Both the position numbers and the translations under genes were made by a program. Positions 1 through 7,663 of a DNA stretch of 35,609 nucleotides are shown in pieces. The DNA is from Tepidimonas sp. GTDB taxonomy: Bacteria > Pseudomonadota > Gammaproteobacteria > Burkholderiales > Burkholderiaceae_C. The stretch lies in the NCBI GenBank assembly GCA_025054905.1, contig JANWZF010000299.1, positions 1 through 35,609 of the forward strand, in the 5' to 3' direction. Within the stretch, counting starts at the first letter, position 1. Each line of letters starts with the position of its first letter. The notes beneath the pieces are model-generated. The model made no database searches and was not told the DNA's origin. It saw only the letters and a program-made list of their open reading frames with translations.

Positions 1-1
1 C

Positions 2-77
2 TGGTGCCGCTTGTCTGACTCGAACAGACGACCTACCGCTTACAAGGCGGGTGCTCTACCAACTGAGCTAAAGCGGC
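2..77 (-). tRNA. tRNA-Thr (anticodon UGU)
   Basis: Read on the minus strand, this 76-base stretch folds as a complete cloverleaf. The acceptor stem GCCGCTT pairs with AAGCGGC, and an A plus an encoded CCA follow. The D arm has TAGCTCAGTTGGTAGAG. The anticodon stem carries the loop CTTGTAA, giving anticodon TGT (UGU) for threonine ACA codons. The T arm has the usual GTTCGAGTC. It lies just downstream of sspB, with a -10-like TACAAT close upstream, so it may have its own promoter. All parts are intact. Confidence 0.97.
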
Positions 78-79
78 AT

Positions 80-109
80 CTGCGGCGCGCATTGTAGCCC
101 GCGCCGCAG
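80..109. repeat. Perfect inverted repeat between sspB and tRNA-Thr
   Basis: Arms 80-89 (CTGCGGCGCG) and 100-109 (CGCGCCGCAG) pair perfectly over 10 bases around a 10-base loop. On the minus strand no U-run follows the stem, so it is not a standard terminator for sspB. The loop contains the candidate -10 box of the tRNA gene. Confidence 0.6.
91..96 (-). promoter_or_regulatory. Candidate -10 box for tRNA-Thr
   Basis: The minus strand reads TACAAT here, about 14 bases before the first base of the mature tRNA, which is a sensible distance for a short 5' leader. I could not find a convincing -35 hexamer at 16-18 bases upstream, so this is a moderate call. Confidence 0.4.
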
Positions 110-114
110 GGCTT

Positions 115-609
115 TTACTTGACACGTTTGAGCGCCGGCCCTCCCCGCCGCGGCGGTGGAGGGGGATCGTCCCCTTCGCCCGCCGCGGTGTCACCGACGG
201 ATCCGCCGGCCCCCGGGCCTTCATCGGAGGCGCTGACCACCTGCAACGGCGTGCGTCCACGCGGCGGCGTGGCTTCCTCATCAATCGGATCGGGATGGGG
301 AAACGCCATACCCTGGCCGTTTTCGCGCGCGTAAATGCCGATCACATGCCCGATCGGGATCACGACGTCGCGCGCCACTCCTCCAAAGCGCGCCTTGAAC
401 GTGACCTCCTCGTTGCCGATGCGCAGGTTGGCGGTCGCGTCAAAGCTGATGTTGAGCACGATCTGGCCATCGCGCGCGTATTCGCGCGGCACCTGCACAC
501 GCTCGTCCACCGCCGCCACCAGATAGGGCGTCAAGCCATGGTCGGTGCACCATTCGTGCACCGCGCGCACCAGATACGGCCGCAGCGAGGGCAGGTCGGC
601 GTCCATCAC
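115..609 (-). CDS. sspB: ClpXP protease specificity-enhancing factor SspB
   Basis: SspB (164 residues) is a cytoplasmic adaptor that binds the ssrA tag on proteins released from stalled ribosomes and delivers them to the ClpXP protease. The N-terminal two thirds match the SspB fold: an opening LRPYLVRAVHEWCTDHG helix, then beta strands with QIVLNISFDATANL and a GGVARDVVIPIGHVIGIYAREN block. The C-terminal third is low-complexity and acidic/proline-rich, as in other SspB proteins where a flexible linker ends in a ClpX-docking tail. Here it ends GPALKRVK, the form expected of the ClpX-binding segment. The start overlaps the sspA stop in an ATGA junction, so translation is probably coupled. The sspA-sspB pairing is conserved in Beta- and Gammaproteobacteria. 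Confidence 0.93.
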   Translation of the reverse strand: MMDADLPSLRPYLVRAVHEWCTDHGLTPYLVAAVDERVQVPREYARDGQIVLNISFDATANLRIGNEEVTFKARFGGVARDVVIPIGHVIGIYARENGQGMAFPHPDPIDEEATPPRGRTPLQVVSASDEGPGAGGSVGDTAAGEGDDPPPPPRRGGPALKRVK

Positions 610-1217
610 TTGCGCATGACCTTTTCAGAGGGGGTCAGCGCCTCGATGTACGCCGGACGCGAGAAGATGCGCTCGGCGTATTTCAGCAGCGGCGCGGCAT
701 TACGACTGAGTTCAATGCCATAGTGATCCAGGCGCCACAGCAGCGGCGCAATGGCCACGTCCAGCATCGAAAAATGATCCCCCAGCATGAACTTGTTCTT
801 CAGGAACACCGGCGCCAGCTGGGTCAGCCGCTCGCGGATGTGGGCGCGAGCCTTCTCGAGCTGCTTGTCCGTCGGCTTGGGCGTGCGCTGCTCCAGCACC
901 GAGACGTGCGTGAAGAGCTCCTTTTCGAAATTGAGCAGGAACAGCCGCACGCGCGCGCGGTCGACCGGATCGCCCGGCATCAGCTGTGGATGCGGAAAGC
1001 GCTCGTCGATGTATTCGTTGATGATGTTGGATTCGTACAGGATCAGGTCGCGCTCGACCAGGATCGGCACCTGCCCGTACGGGTTCATCACGGAAATATC
1101 CTCGGGCTTGTTGTAAAGATCCACATCGCGGATCTCGAAGTCCATGCCCTTTTCGAACAGCACGAAACGGCAGCGGTGCGAATACGGGCAGGTCGTGCCC
1201 GAATACAAGACCATCAT
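606..1217 (-). CDS. sspA: Stringent starvation protein A (glutathione S-transferase fold)
   Basis: SspA (203 residues) is an RNA polymerase-associated protein with a glutathione S-transferase fold that helps adapt transcription to starvation. The N-terminal thioredoxin-like domain begins MMVLYSGTTCPYSHRC and continues through the NPYGQVPILVERDL turn and the ESNIINEYIDERFPHP segment. The rest is the all-helical GST C-terminal domain, with FMLGDHFSMLDVAIAPLLWR. The frame stays open further upstream, but that part lies in a transcription terminator. A TTGGAG Shine-Dalgarno sequence about 10 bases before 1217 supports the shorter start, which also matches the family. The stop overlaps the sspB start. 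Confidence 0.94.
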   Translation of the reverse strand: MMVLYSGTTCPYSHRCRFVLFEKGMDFEIRDVDLYNKPEDISVMNPYGQVPILVERDLILYESNIINEYIDERFPHPQLMPGDPVDRARVRLFLLNFEKELFTHVSVLEQRTPKPTDKQLEKARAHIRERLTQLAPVFLKNKFMLGDHFSMLDVAIAPLLWRLDHYGIELSRNAAPLLKYAERIFSRPAYIEALTPSEKVMRK

Positions 1218-1240
1218 GGCGTTTTCGCTCCAATCGTCGT

Positions 1241-1286
1241 AAACGAAAACAGTGGGAAGCCGCCCGCCGGCGGCTCGACCCACTGT
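1241..1286 (-). terminator. Bipartite hairpin terminator after petC
   Basis: Two nested stems: an outer 8-base stem (1249-1256 with 1279-1286) and an inner 7-base stem (1258-1264 with 1269-1275), separated by a small internal bulge. On the minus strand the structure is followed by TTTTCGTTT. It lies between the petC stop and the sspA start, so it would end the petABC transcript and separate it from sspAB. Confidence 0.75.
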
Positions 1287-1324
1287 GGCAACCCGGCGCG
1301 CGGCACGCCCGGCTCAGATGGGGA

Positions 1325-2092
1325 TTACTTGACGTCTTTCCAATAGGCGGCGTTGAGGCGCCAGGCCACGATGGCAAACAGTCCGAGGAATATCATCACC
1401 CACACGCCGAGCCGCACCCGGTCGTTTTTGCCCGGCTCGCCCATCCATTCCAGATAGGCCACCAGGTCGGCCACCAGGCGGTCGTACTCGGCCTGCGACA
1501 GCTGCCCCGGCTTGACCACCTCCCAGCCGCGGAACACCTCGGTCTCGTGCCCGTGGCTGGAGACCTTTTCGAACACCGGTTTGCGCTCACCCTGCAGCTC
1601 CCACAGCGGATGCGGCATGCCGATGTTGTGGAACACGACGTTGTTCCAGCCGGTCGGACGGTTTGGGTCTCGATAGTAGCCACGCAGCAGCGTGTAGAGG
1701 TAGTCGGCCCCGCTGTAGCCATGCCCTGCGCGCGAGCGTGCCACCAGCGACAGGTCCGGCGGCTGCGCCCCGAACCACGCCTTGGCCTGCTGCGGCGAGA
1801 TCGCCGCCACCATCAGATCGCCCACCTTGTCGGTGGTGAACATCAGGTTTTCCTTGATCTGCTTTTCGGTCAGGCCCAGCTCGGTCAGGCGGTTGTAGCG
1901 CACGAACGAGGCCGAATGGCAGCTCAGGCAGTAGTTGACAAAAATCTTGGCGCCGTGCTGCAGCGCCGCCTGATCGGTGCTCAGGCGCGGCGCCTTGTCC
2001 ATCGGAAAGTTGGTCCCGGCGGCCTGTGCGCCGCCGCCCAGGCCCACGAGGGCGCTCAGCGCGACCAGGCCGGTTGCGATCCATCGCTTCAT
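1325..2092 (-). CDS. petC: Ubiquinol-cytochrome c reductase, cytochrome c1 subunit
   Basis: Cytochrome c1 (255 residues) carries electrons from the Rieske centre to soluble cytochrome c in the periplasm. An N-terminal signal peptide (MKRWIATGLVALSALVG, ending near AQA) is followed by the covalent haem site CLSCH (Cys55, Cys58, His59). The probable sixth haem ligand is Met159 in NIGMPHPLW. A single C-terminal membrane anchor (around residues 228-248) ends in a short cytoplasmic tail, AAYWKDVK. I chose ATG 2092 rather than the upstream in-frame 2119 because it gives a clean signal peptide. It is the last gene of petABC, about 30 bases after petB, and is followed by a terminator. Confidence 0.96.
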   Translation of the reverse strand: MKRWIATGLVALSALVGLGGGAQAAGTNFPMDKAPRLSTDQAALQHGAKIFVNYCLSCHSASFVRYNRLTELGLTEKQIKENLMFTTDKVGDLMVAAISPQQAKAWFGAQPPDLSLVARSRAGHGYSGADYLYTLLRGYYRDPNRPTGWNNVVFHNIGMPHPLWELQGERKPVFEKVSSHGHETEVFRGWEVVKPGQLSQAEYDRLVADLVAYLEWMGEPGKNDRVRLGVWVMIFLGLFAIVAWRLNAAYWKDVK

Positions 2093-2123
2093 CGAATCGT
2101 TCTCCTCATCCTTGGGCACGGGG

Positions 2124-3545
2124 TCAGTGCGGCTTGAACGTCACGCGCGCCGGCACGGGCTTGAACTCACCCAGGCGGCTCCACCACGGCATCAGCAGGA
2201 AGAAGCCGAAGTAGAACAGTGTGCCGACCTGCGACACCCGCTCCCCGACCGGCGACGGCGGCAGCACGCCCAGATAGCCCAGGATCAGGAAGTTGATGAT
2301 GAACAGGCCGTAGAGCCACTTGTTCCAGCTCGGACGGTAGCGGATCGACTTGACCGGGCTCTTGTCCAGCCACGGCAGGAAGAACAGGATGATCACCGCG
2401 CCGCCCATGACCACCACGCCCCAGAATTTGGCATCGATGGTCAGCATCAGCGCAGCCAGCACCACCGCGCCGCCCAGGATCGCGGCTTTGCCCAGCGCGC
2501 CAGCGCCGGACTTCAGCGCCGCCAGCAGCGCCGCCACCAGCACCACCGCCACCAGCACCACCATCATCTCGCTGGTGGTGGCGCGCAGCATCGAGTAAAA
2601 CGGCGTGAAGTACCACACCGGCGCGATGTGCGGCGGCGTCACCATCGGGTCGGCCGGGATGAAGTTGTTGAACTCGAGGAAGTAGCCGCCGGCCTCGGGG
2701 GCAAAGAACACGATCGCCGAAAACACGAGCAGGAACACCGCCACGCCGAGAATGTCGTGGATGGTGTAGTACGGGTGGAACGGAATTCCATCCAGGGGCT
2801 TGCCGTCCGGGCCTTTGGTGGCCTTGATCTCGATGCCATCGGGGTTGTTGGAGCCCACCTCGTGCAGCGCGATGATGTGCGCCACCACCAGCCCCAGCAG
2901 CACCAGCGGAATGGCGATGACGTGGAAGCTGAAGAAGCGGTTCAGCGTTGCATCCGACACCACGTAGTCACCGCGGATCCAGATGGCCAGATCCGGGCCG
3001 ATGAACGGGATCGCCGAGAACAGGTTGACGATCACCTGCGCACCCCAGTACGACATCTGCCCCCACGGCAACAGGTAGCCGAAGAACGCCTCGGCCATCA
3101 GGCACAGGAAGATGGCCACCCCGAAGATCCACACCAGCTCCCGCGGCTTGCGGTACGACCCGTAAATCAGGCCACGCCACATGTGCAGGTAGACCACGAT
3201 GAAGAATGCCGAGGCGCCGGTGGAGTGCATGTAGCGGATCAGCCAACCCCACGGCACGTCGCGCATGATGTACTCGACCGACGCAAAGGCCACCGGCACG
3301 CCCGCAGCGTTGAGCGAGGCATCGGGTTTGTAGTGCATGACGAGAAAGATGCCGGTGACGATCTGGATCACCAGCACCAGCATCGCCAGCGAGCCGAAGA
3401 AATACCAGGTGTTGAAGTTCTTCGGCGCGTAGTACTCCGACATGTGCTCCCGGTACATCTTCGACAACGGAAAACGGTTGTCGATCCAGGTCAGGAGCTT
3501 GACGCCAGCGGGGGCATCGGCGGGGGCTTCCTTGAATTCGGCCAT
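2124..3545 (-). CDS. petB: Ubiquinol-cytochrome c reductase, cytochrome b subunit
   Basis: Cytochrome b (473 residues) is the membrane core of the bc1 complex, with the quinol-oxidising (Qo) and quinone-reducing (Qi) sites. The four haem ligands are visible as two pairs: His107/His121 (RYMHSTGA, VYLHMW) and His208/His223 (FSFHVIA, VVAHIIA). The WGQMSYWGAQV segment of the Qo region is intact. The usual Qo motif PEWY reads PVWY here (residues 309-312), so the glutamate is replaced by valine. The protein is longer than a mitochondrial cytochrome b. The extra length comes partly from C-terminal hydrophobic segments, including GLFIINFLILGYLG and LFYFGFFLLMPWW. It lies between petA and petC. Confidence 0.97.
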   Translation of the reverse strand: MAEFKEAPADAPAGVKLLTWIDNRFPLSKMYREHMSEYYAPKNFNTWYFFGSLAMLVLVIQIVTGIFLVMHYKPDASLNAAGVPVAFASVEYIMRDVPWGWLIRYMHSTGASAFFIVVYLHMWRGLIYGSYRKPRELVWIFGVAIFLCLMAEAFFGYLLPWGQMSYWGAQVIVNLFSAIPFIGPDLAIWIRGDYVVSDATLNRFFSFHVIAIPLVLLGLVVAHIIALHEVGSNNPDGIEIKATKGPDGKPLDGIPFHPYYTIHDILGVAVFLLVFSAIVFFAPEAGGYFLEFNNFIPADPMVTPPHIAPVWYFTPFYSMLRATTSEMMVVLVAVVLVAALLAALKSGAGALGKAAILGGAVVLAALMLTIDAKFWGVVVMGGAVIILFFLPWLDKSPVKSIRYRPSWNKWLYGLFIINFLILGYLGVLPPSPVGERVSQVGTLFYFGFFLLMPWWSRLGEFKPVPARVTFKPH

Positions 3546-3590
3546 GGTCAGGTTCCCTTGAAGCTTGGGCGGGCGTGGCAGCGGCGCGGT

Positions 3591-4190
3591 TCAGGCCTTG
3601 GGTGGATCCTCGCCGATCAGCACCACGGTGTCGGACACGTAATGATGCGGCGGAATCTCGAGGTTGTCCGGAGCGGGCTTGTTTTTGAACACGCGGCCGG
3701 CCATGTCGAACGTGGAGCCGTGGCAGGGGCACAGGAACCCACCCTGCCAGTCGTCAGGCAGCGACGGCTGCGGGCCTGGCTGCAGCTTGTCCACCGGCGA
3801 GCAGCCCAGGTGCGTGCAGATACCCACGGCCACCAGGTACTCGGGCTTGATCGAGCGGTGGCGGTTTTTGGCGTACGGCGGCGTGGGGTAGGCTTTGCGC
3901 TCGGAGTTGGGGTCGGCCAGCTGGTCCTCGACCTTTTCCAGCGCGGCCAGCTGCTCGGGCGTGCGCCGCATGATCCACACCGGCTTGCCGCGCCACTCGA
4001 CGACGATTTTCTCGCCGGGTTGCAACTTGGAGACGTCGACCTCGACCGACGCACCGGCGGCCTTGGCACGCTCCGACGGCGCAAACGATTGGACGAACGG
4101 CACGGCCGCGGCCACCACCCCGGCGCCACCCACGGCAGCCGAGGTGATGAGCCAAGTTCGACGTTGGGGATCGACGGTGGCTTCGCTCAT
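3591..4190 (-). CDS. petA: Ubiquinol-cytochrome c reductase, Rieske iron-sulfur subunit
   Basis: The Rieske protein (199 residues) takes the first electron from ubiquinol at the Qo site and passes it to cytochrome c1. Its 2Fe-2S cluster ligands are in CTHLGC (Cys125, His127, with disulfide Cys130) and CPCHGS (Cys154, His157, with disulfide Cys156). The N-terminus has a twin-arginine motif, QRRTWLITS (Arg10-Arg11), before a hydrophobic stretch. It is therefore expected to be inserted by the Tat pathway, whose genes lie at 7664-9278. Start ATG 4190 was chosen because a GGAGAG sequence lies just upstream and the extra upstream frame has no Rieske character. First gene of petABC. Confidence 0.96.
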   Translation of the reverse strand: MSEATVDPQRRTWLITSAAVGGAGVVAAAVPFVQSFAPSERAKAAGASVEVDVSKLQPGEKIVVEWRGKPVWIMRRTPEQLAALEKVEDQLADPNSERKAYPTPPYAKNRHRSIKPEYLVAVGICTHLGCSPVDKLQPGPQPSLPDDWQGGFLCPCHGSTFDMAGRVFKNKPAPDNLEIPPHHYVSDTVVLIGEDPPKA

Positions 4191-4278
4191 GGGGGAAGTC
4201 TCTCCGGGAGAGGGATGGCTCGACGTTGGGGCGACCCGTTGCACCGGGTACGAGCCGGGCGTGCGCGGGCCATCCGGC

Positions 4279-4307
4279 ATTGTAAAGGAACGGCTAGGGG
4301 CTAACCC
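4279..4307 (-). promoter_or_regulatory. Possible petABC promoter
   Basis: The minus strand has TACAAT at 4284-4279, in the 144-base gap between pdxA and petA. It would give an mRNA leader of about 80 bases. The hexamer 17 bases upstream (GGGTTA) is a poor -35, so this is a weak prediction resting mainly on the -10 and the location. Confidence 0.3.
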
Positions 4308-4334
4308 TTGCCCGACCGACCACCCCAACGCAGC

Positions 4335-5354
4335 TCAAGCCCGGGCCTGCAGCACCTCCAGCGCTGCGGCCACCGCTGCCTGCAGGCTGGAGGGGTCGGC
4401 ACAACCTCGGCCCGCGATGTCGAACGCGGTGCCGTGATCCGGGCTCGTGCGCACGAAGGGCAGTCCAAGGGTGGAGTTGACACCATCGGCCAGCCCCGTG
4501 ACCTTGACCGGGATCAAGCCTTGGTCGTGGTATTGGGCGATCACCACATCGAATTCGCCCTGGCGCGCGCGCCAGAACACCGTATCGGGCGGCAGAGGCC
4601 CGTGCGCATCGATGCCCGCGGCGCGCGCGCGCGCCACTGCCGGCGCGATGATGTCGAGCTCCTCGCGGCCGAACAACCCGTCCTCGCCAGCGTGGGGATT
4701 GAGGCCGGCCACTGCGATACGGCAGCCCGGCCAGCCCAGCACGCGGGTGAAATGAGCATGGGTGATGCGCAGGGTCTCGTCAAGGTTGGCCGGTGTGACC
4801 AGCTCCAGCGCCTGCCGCAGCGAGACATGGATGCTGACCAGCACCGTGCGCAGCTGCGGGTTGGACAGCATCATGCGCACCGGCAGCCGCTCAGGCGGCA
4901 AACCCAGGTGCTGAGCCGCCACCGCTTGCAGCAGCTCGGTGTGCCCCGGATAGGGCAGCCCCGCCGCAGCCAGCGCCGCCTTGGCCAGCGGTGCGGTCAC
5001 CACCGCCGCCACCTCCCCGCGCAGCGCGCACTGCGCCGCCAGCACCACGGCATCGGCCGCCGCGCGCCCCGCTGCAGCGTCGACCTGCCCCCAGGCGGGC
5101 AGCCTCGACAGTGTCACCGCCGGCCACAGCGGCACCGCCCCCGGCGGCACGTCGGCCGCGTGGGCAGGCCCGTCCACCTCGGCGATCGGGACCGGCTCAC
5201 CGATGGCGCGCGCGGCACGGCGCAGCGCGGCCTGATCGCCGATCACCACGCAGCGCGACGACCAGTCCGGCCGGCGCTGAAACAGCCGCACGATGATCTC
5301 CGGGCCGATGCCCGCGGCATCGCCCATCGTGATGGCGATTGGCGCACCGGTCAC
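4335..5354 (-). CDS. pdxA: 4-hydroxythreonine-4-phosphate dehydrogenase
   Basis: PdxA (339 residues) oxidises 4-phosphooxy-L-threonine with NAD in the DXP-dependent pathway to pyridoxal phosphate. The N-terminus ITMGDAAGIGPEI is the family signature, with the more common Pro of MGDPAG replaced by Ala. PYPGHTELL, the metal-ligand histidine region GLNPHAGEDG (His221), AQYHDQGLIPVK (His276) and the closing TSPDHGTAFDIAG all match. The start is GTG at 5354, preceded by a strong AAGGAG. The gene lies 12 bases after the NIF3-family gene and ahead of petABC. In many betaproteobacteria pdxA sits next to surA/ksgA instead, so the location is unusual, but the motifs fit a working PdxA. Confidence 0.93.
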   Translation of the reverse strand: MTGAPIAITMGDAAGIGPEIIVRLFQRRPDWSSRCVVIGDQAALRRAARAIGEPVPIAEVDGPAHAADVPPGAVPLWPAVTLSRLPAWGQVDAAAGRAAADAVVLAAQCALRGEVAAVVTAPLAKAALAAAGLPYPGHTELLQAVAAQHLGLPPERLPVRMMLSNPQLRTVLVSIHVSLRQALELVTPANLDETLRITHAHFTRVLGWPGCRIAVAGLNPHAGEDGLFGREELDIIAPAVARARAAGIDAHGPLPPDTVFWRARQGEFDVVIAQYHDQGLIPVKVTGLADGVNSTLGLPFVRTSPDHGTAFDIAGRGCADPSSLQAAVAAALEVLQARA

Positions 5355-5366
5355 GGGGGTGCTCCT

Positions 5367-6155
5367 TCAGGCCGGGTTGTCGATCTCGATGAAGCTGTGC
5401 TGCAGCCCCAGCTGCTGCGCCAGCCACGCCCCCAGCGCAGGGGCACCGTAGCGCTCGGTAGCGTGATGCCCGCACGCATAGAACGCCACCCCACACTCGC
5501 GCGCCAGGTGGGCCTGCGGCTCGGACATCTCGCCGGTCAGAAACGCGTCCACCCCTGCCGCGATGGCAGCCTCAAAATAGTTCTGCGCCCCGCCGCTGCA
5601 CCAGCCGATGCGGCGCAGCGGCCGTCCATCCCCCGGCACCCACAGCGGGCGGCGCCCCAGCACCTGCTCTAGATGGGCGGCCAACGCCGCCGCATCCGGC
5701 ACCGGACTCAGCCCCACAAAACCCAGCTGCTGCTCGCCAAACCGCCCCCACCCGTCTCCCTCGGGGCGAAACCCCAGGCGCAGGGCCAGCTGCGCGTTGT
5801 TGCCCACCTGCGGGTGGGCATCCAGCGGCAGGTGATAGGCCAGCAGGCTCACGTCGTGCACCAACAGGCGTTGCAGCCGCGTTTTCAGCCAGCCGGTCAC
5901 CGTGCCGCGCTGCCCCCGCCAGAACAGGCCGTGGTGCACAAGGATCGCATCCGCGCCGGCTTCGATGGCTGCATCGATCAGCGCCAGGCTGGCCGTCACA
6001 CCCGAGACCAGCCGCCGCACCTGCGGGCGTCCCTGCACCTGCAGGCCGTTGGGGCCGTAATCCTGGAAACGCGCGGGCTCCAGCAGGGCATCGGCGGCGG
6101 CCACCAGCTCGTCCAGCGCGCAGCCAGTGCTTTCGGGGTATGCGGATGGCGTCAT
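5367..6155 (-). CDS. NIF3/YbgI family (GTP cyclohydrolase 1 type 2 homolog) metal-binding protein
   Basis: This 262-residue protein belongs to the NIF3 / DUF34 family, which forms a toroidal hexamer with a dinuclear metal site. Its cellular role is still unsettled despite the 'GTP cyclohydrolase 1 type 2' label. The family signatures are clear: an early YGPNGLQVQG, the metal ligands ILVHHG (His74, His75), AYHLPLDAH, and near the C-terminus GHHATERYG (His230, His231, Glu234). The length matches the short bacterial form without the central insert found in some Gram-positive relatives. It is in the same direction as pdxA, 12 bases upstream of it, suggesting co-transcription. Confidence 0.92.
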   Translation of the reverse strand: MTPSAYPESTGCALDELVAAADALLEPARFQDYGPNGLQVQGRPQVRRLVSGVTASLALIDAAIEAGADAILVHHGLFWRGQRGTVTGWLKTRLQRLLVHDVSLLAYHLPLDAHPQVGNNAQLALRLGFRPEGDGWGRFGEQQLGFVGLSPVPDAAALAAHLEQVLGRRPLWVPGDGRPLRRIGWCSGGAQNYFEAAIAAGVDAFLTGEMSEPQAHLARECGVAFYACGHHATERYGAPALGAWLAQQLGLQHSFIEIDNPA

Positions 6156-6185
6156 GCGCGCATTGTCGCACCGCCGCGCCGCCGG

Positions 6186-6332
6186 TCAGGGTCGGCCAGC
6201 GTCGCGCGCCGACTCTTCGATCTTGCGGGTGAACAGGCGTACGAAATAGACGGCCATGCCAATGACGAACGCGATGACGGCCACACTCATCAGTCCATAA
6301 TCGGTGGAAAACAGGTCGACGAGGGCTTTCAT
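6186..6332 (-). CDS. DUF3149-type small single-pass membrane protein (48 residues)
   Basis: A 48-residue reading frame begins at ATG 6332 with a near-perfect GGAGGAG Shine-Dalgarno sequence 6 bases before it. It starts MKALVDLFSTDYGLMS, then has one membrane span (about residues 16-33, VAVIAFVIGMAVYFVRLF), followed by a basic/acidic tail, TRKIEESARDAGRP. The length and the LFSTDYGLMS opening match the DUF3149 family of tiny proteobacterial membrane proteins, which has no known function. It lies 30 bases before the NIF3-family gene and divergent from the HtrA-type protease gene. The strong ribosome site and family match make it a real gene despite its size. Confidence 0.82.
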   Translation of the reverse strand: MKALVDLFSTDYGLMSVAVIAFVIGMAVYFVRLFTRKIEESARDAGRP

Positions 6333-6452
6333 GACCGACTCCTCCAGACATTACCGATGCCGGTATGCCGACATTGGACGCCAGGCCAGGCCGCAAGGCC
6401 TTGACCCACATCAACCCTGCTGCCATCAGGGCTATGGGCGGGGCGGGCTGCG

Positions 6453-7610
6453 ATGAACCTGCGCCGTGGGTGGCTGCTGTTGGCCCAAACCGTGACCGTG
6501 CTGCTGGCCATCTGGTTCGTGGTGGCCACGCTCAAGCCGCAGTGGCTAACGTATCCCTGGGGATGGAGACGGTCCGTTGCGGTGCTGGAAAACACCCGCA
6601 CCGAACGCAGCGCGGTGATCGAAGCCAACAGCCTGGCCGCCGCCGCGCGCGCGGCCGCACCGGCGGTGGTCAGCATTTCCACCAGCACCGAGGTGCGCAA
6701 CCCCCACGCGCAGGAGCCGTGGTTTCGCCATTTCTTCGGCGATCGGCTGCCGGAGGCCGAACCCCAGAGCGGGCTGGGCTCCGGCGTCATCGTCAGCCCC
6801 GCCGGCTACATCCTGACCAACAACCACGTGATCGAAGGGGCCGATGAGATCGTGGTGCAGCTCAGCGACGGCCGGCAGTCGCGCGCGCAGGTGATCGGCA
6901 CCGACCCCGACACCGATCTGGCAGTGCTGCGCGTGACGCTGACCGATTTGCCCGTGATCGTCCTGGGCCGCTCCGACACCCTGCAGGTGGGCGACCGTGT
7001 GCTGGCCATTGGCAACCCGTTTGGGGTCGGTCAGACGGTGACGGCCGGCATCGTCAGCGCGCTGGGGCGCAGCCAGCTTGGCCTCAACACCTTCGAGAAT
7101 TTCATCCAGACCGACGCGGCCATCAACCCCGGCAATTCCGGCGGCGCCCTGGTCGATGCCGAGGGCCGGCTGGTTGGCATCAACACCGCCATCTATTCGC
7201 GCTCGGGTGGCTCGATGGGCATCGGTTTTGCGATCCCGATCGCCACCGCGCGTGAGGTGATGGAGGCCATCGTGCGCGACGGCCGCGTCACGCGTGGCTG
7301 GATCGGCGTGGAGCCACGCCCGCTGGAGCCGGAATGGATCGAGCATCTGGGGCTACCACGCCAGCTGCGCGGTGTCGTGGTGGGCGGCGTGCTGCAAGAC
7401 GGCCCGGCGGCGCGCGCCGGCGTCGTCCCGGGCGACGTCATCACCCACGTCGGCGAAACCCCGGTGACCGACGTGCCGACGCTGCTGGCTGCGGTGGCGG
7501 CGCTGAAGCCTGGTACGACGGTAACGTTGCGCCTGTGGCGCGACGGACGGGAACAGACGCTGCGGGTGGTCCCTGGCCGTCGCCCCTCGGCCGCGGAACT
7601 GGCTCGCTAA
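6453..7610 (+). CDS. HtrA/Deg-family periplasmic serine protease with one PDZ domain
   Basis: A 385-residue membrane-anchored protease of the DegS/DegQ type, acting in the periplasm on misfolded or signalling substrates. An uncleaved-looking N-terminal anchor spans residues 7-26. The chymotrypsin-like domain holds the triad His125 (LTNNHVIEGA), Asp155 (DTDLAVL) and Ser229 (NPGNSGGAL). A single PDZ domain follows (about residues 283-373, with GVVVGGVLQDGPAARAGV and GDVITHVGE). One PDZ and an N-terminal anchor resemble DegS rather than the two-PDZ DegP/DegQ. It is the only plus-strand gene here and converges on tatC, with a 53-base gap that holds no clear terminator. Confidence 0.93.
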   Translation: MNLRRGWLLLAQTVTVLLAIWFVVATLKPQWLTYPWGWRRSVAVLENTRTERSAVIEANSLAAAARAAAPAVVSISTSTEVRNPHAQEPWFRHFFGDRLPEAEPQSGLGSGVIVSPAGYILTNNHVIEGADEIVVQLSDGRQSRAQVIGTDPDTDLAVLRVTLTDLPVIVLGRSDTLQVGDRVLAIGNPFGVGQTVTAGIVSALGRSQLGLNTFENFIQTDAAINPGNSGGALVDAEGRLVGINTAIYSRSGGSMGIGFAIPIATAREVMEAIVRDGRVTRGWIGVEPRPLEPEWIEHLGLPRQLRGVVVGGVLQDGPAARAGVVPGDVITHVGETPVTDVPTLLAAVAALKPGTTVTLRLWRDGREQTLRVVPGRRPSAAELAR

Positions 7611-7663
7611 ACAGGGCCCCCCGCCTGGGGTGCGCGGCCACAGCGGCTGGGCGGCTGCGGCAC

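Noticed and set aside
1977-4304. Long plus-strand open frame of about 775 codons opposite petABC
   Set aside because: It runs antisense across the petC, petB and petA genes and has His/Arg/Gln-rich low-complexity sequence; a shadow of the real genes.
6401-6436. Possible promoter for the HtrA-type protease (TTGACC)
   Set aside because: The -35-like hexamer at 6401-6406 has no acceptable -10 at 15-19 bases downstream.
7611-7663. Possible bidirectional terminator between the HtrA-type gene and tatC
   Set aside because: Several short GC-rich inverted segments exist, but no stable stem followed by a U-run on either strand.
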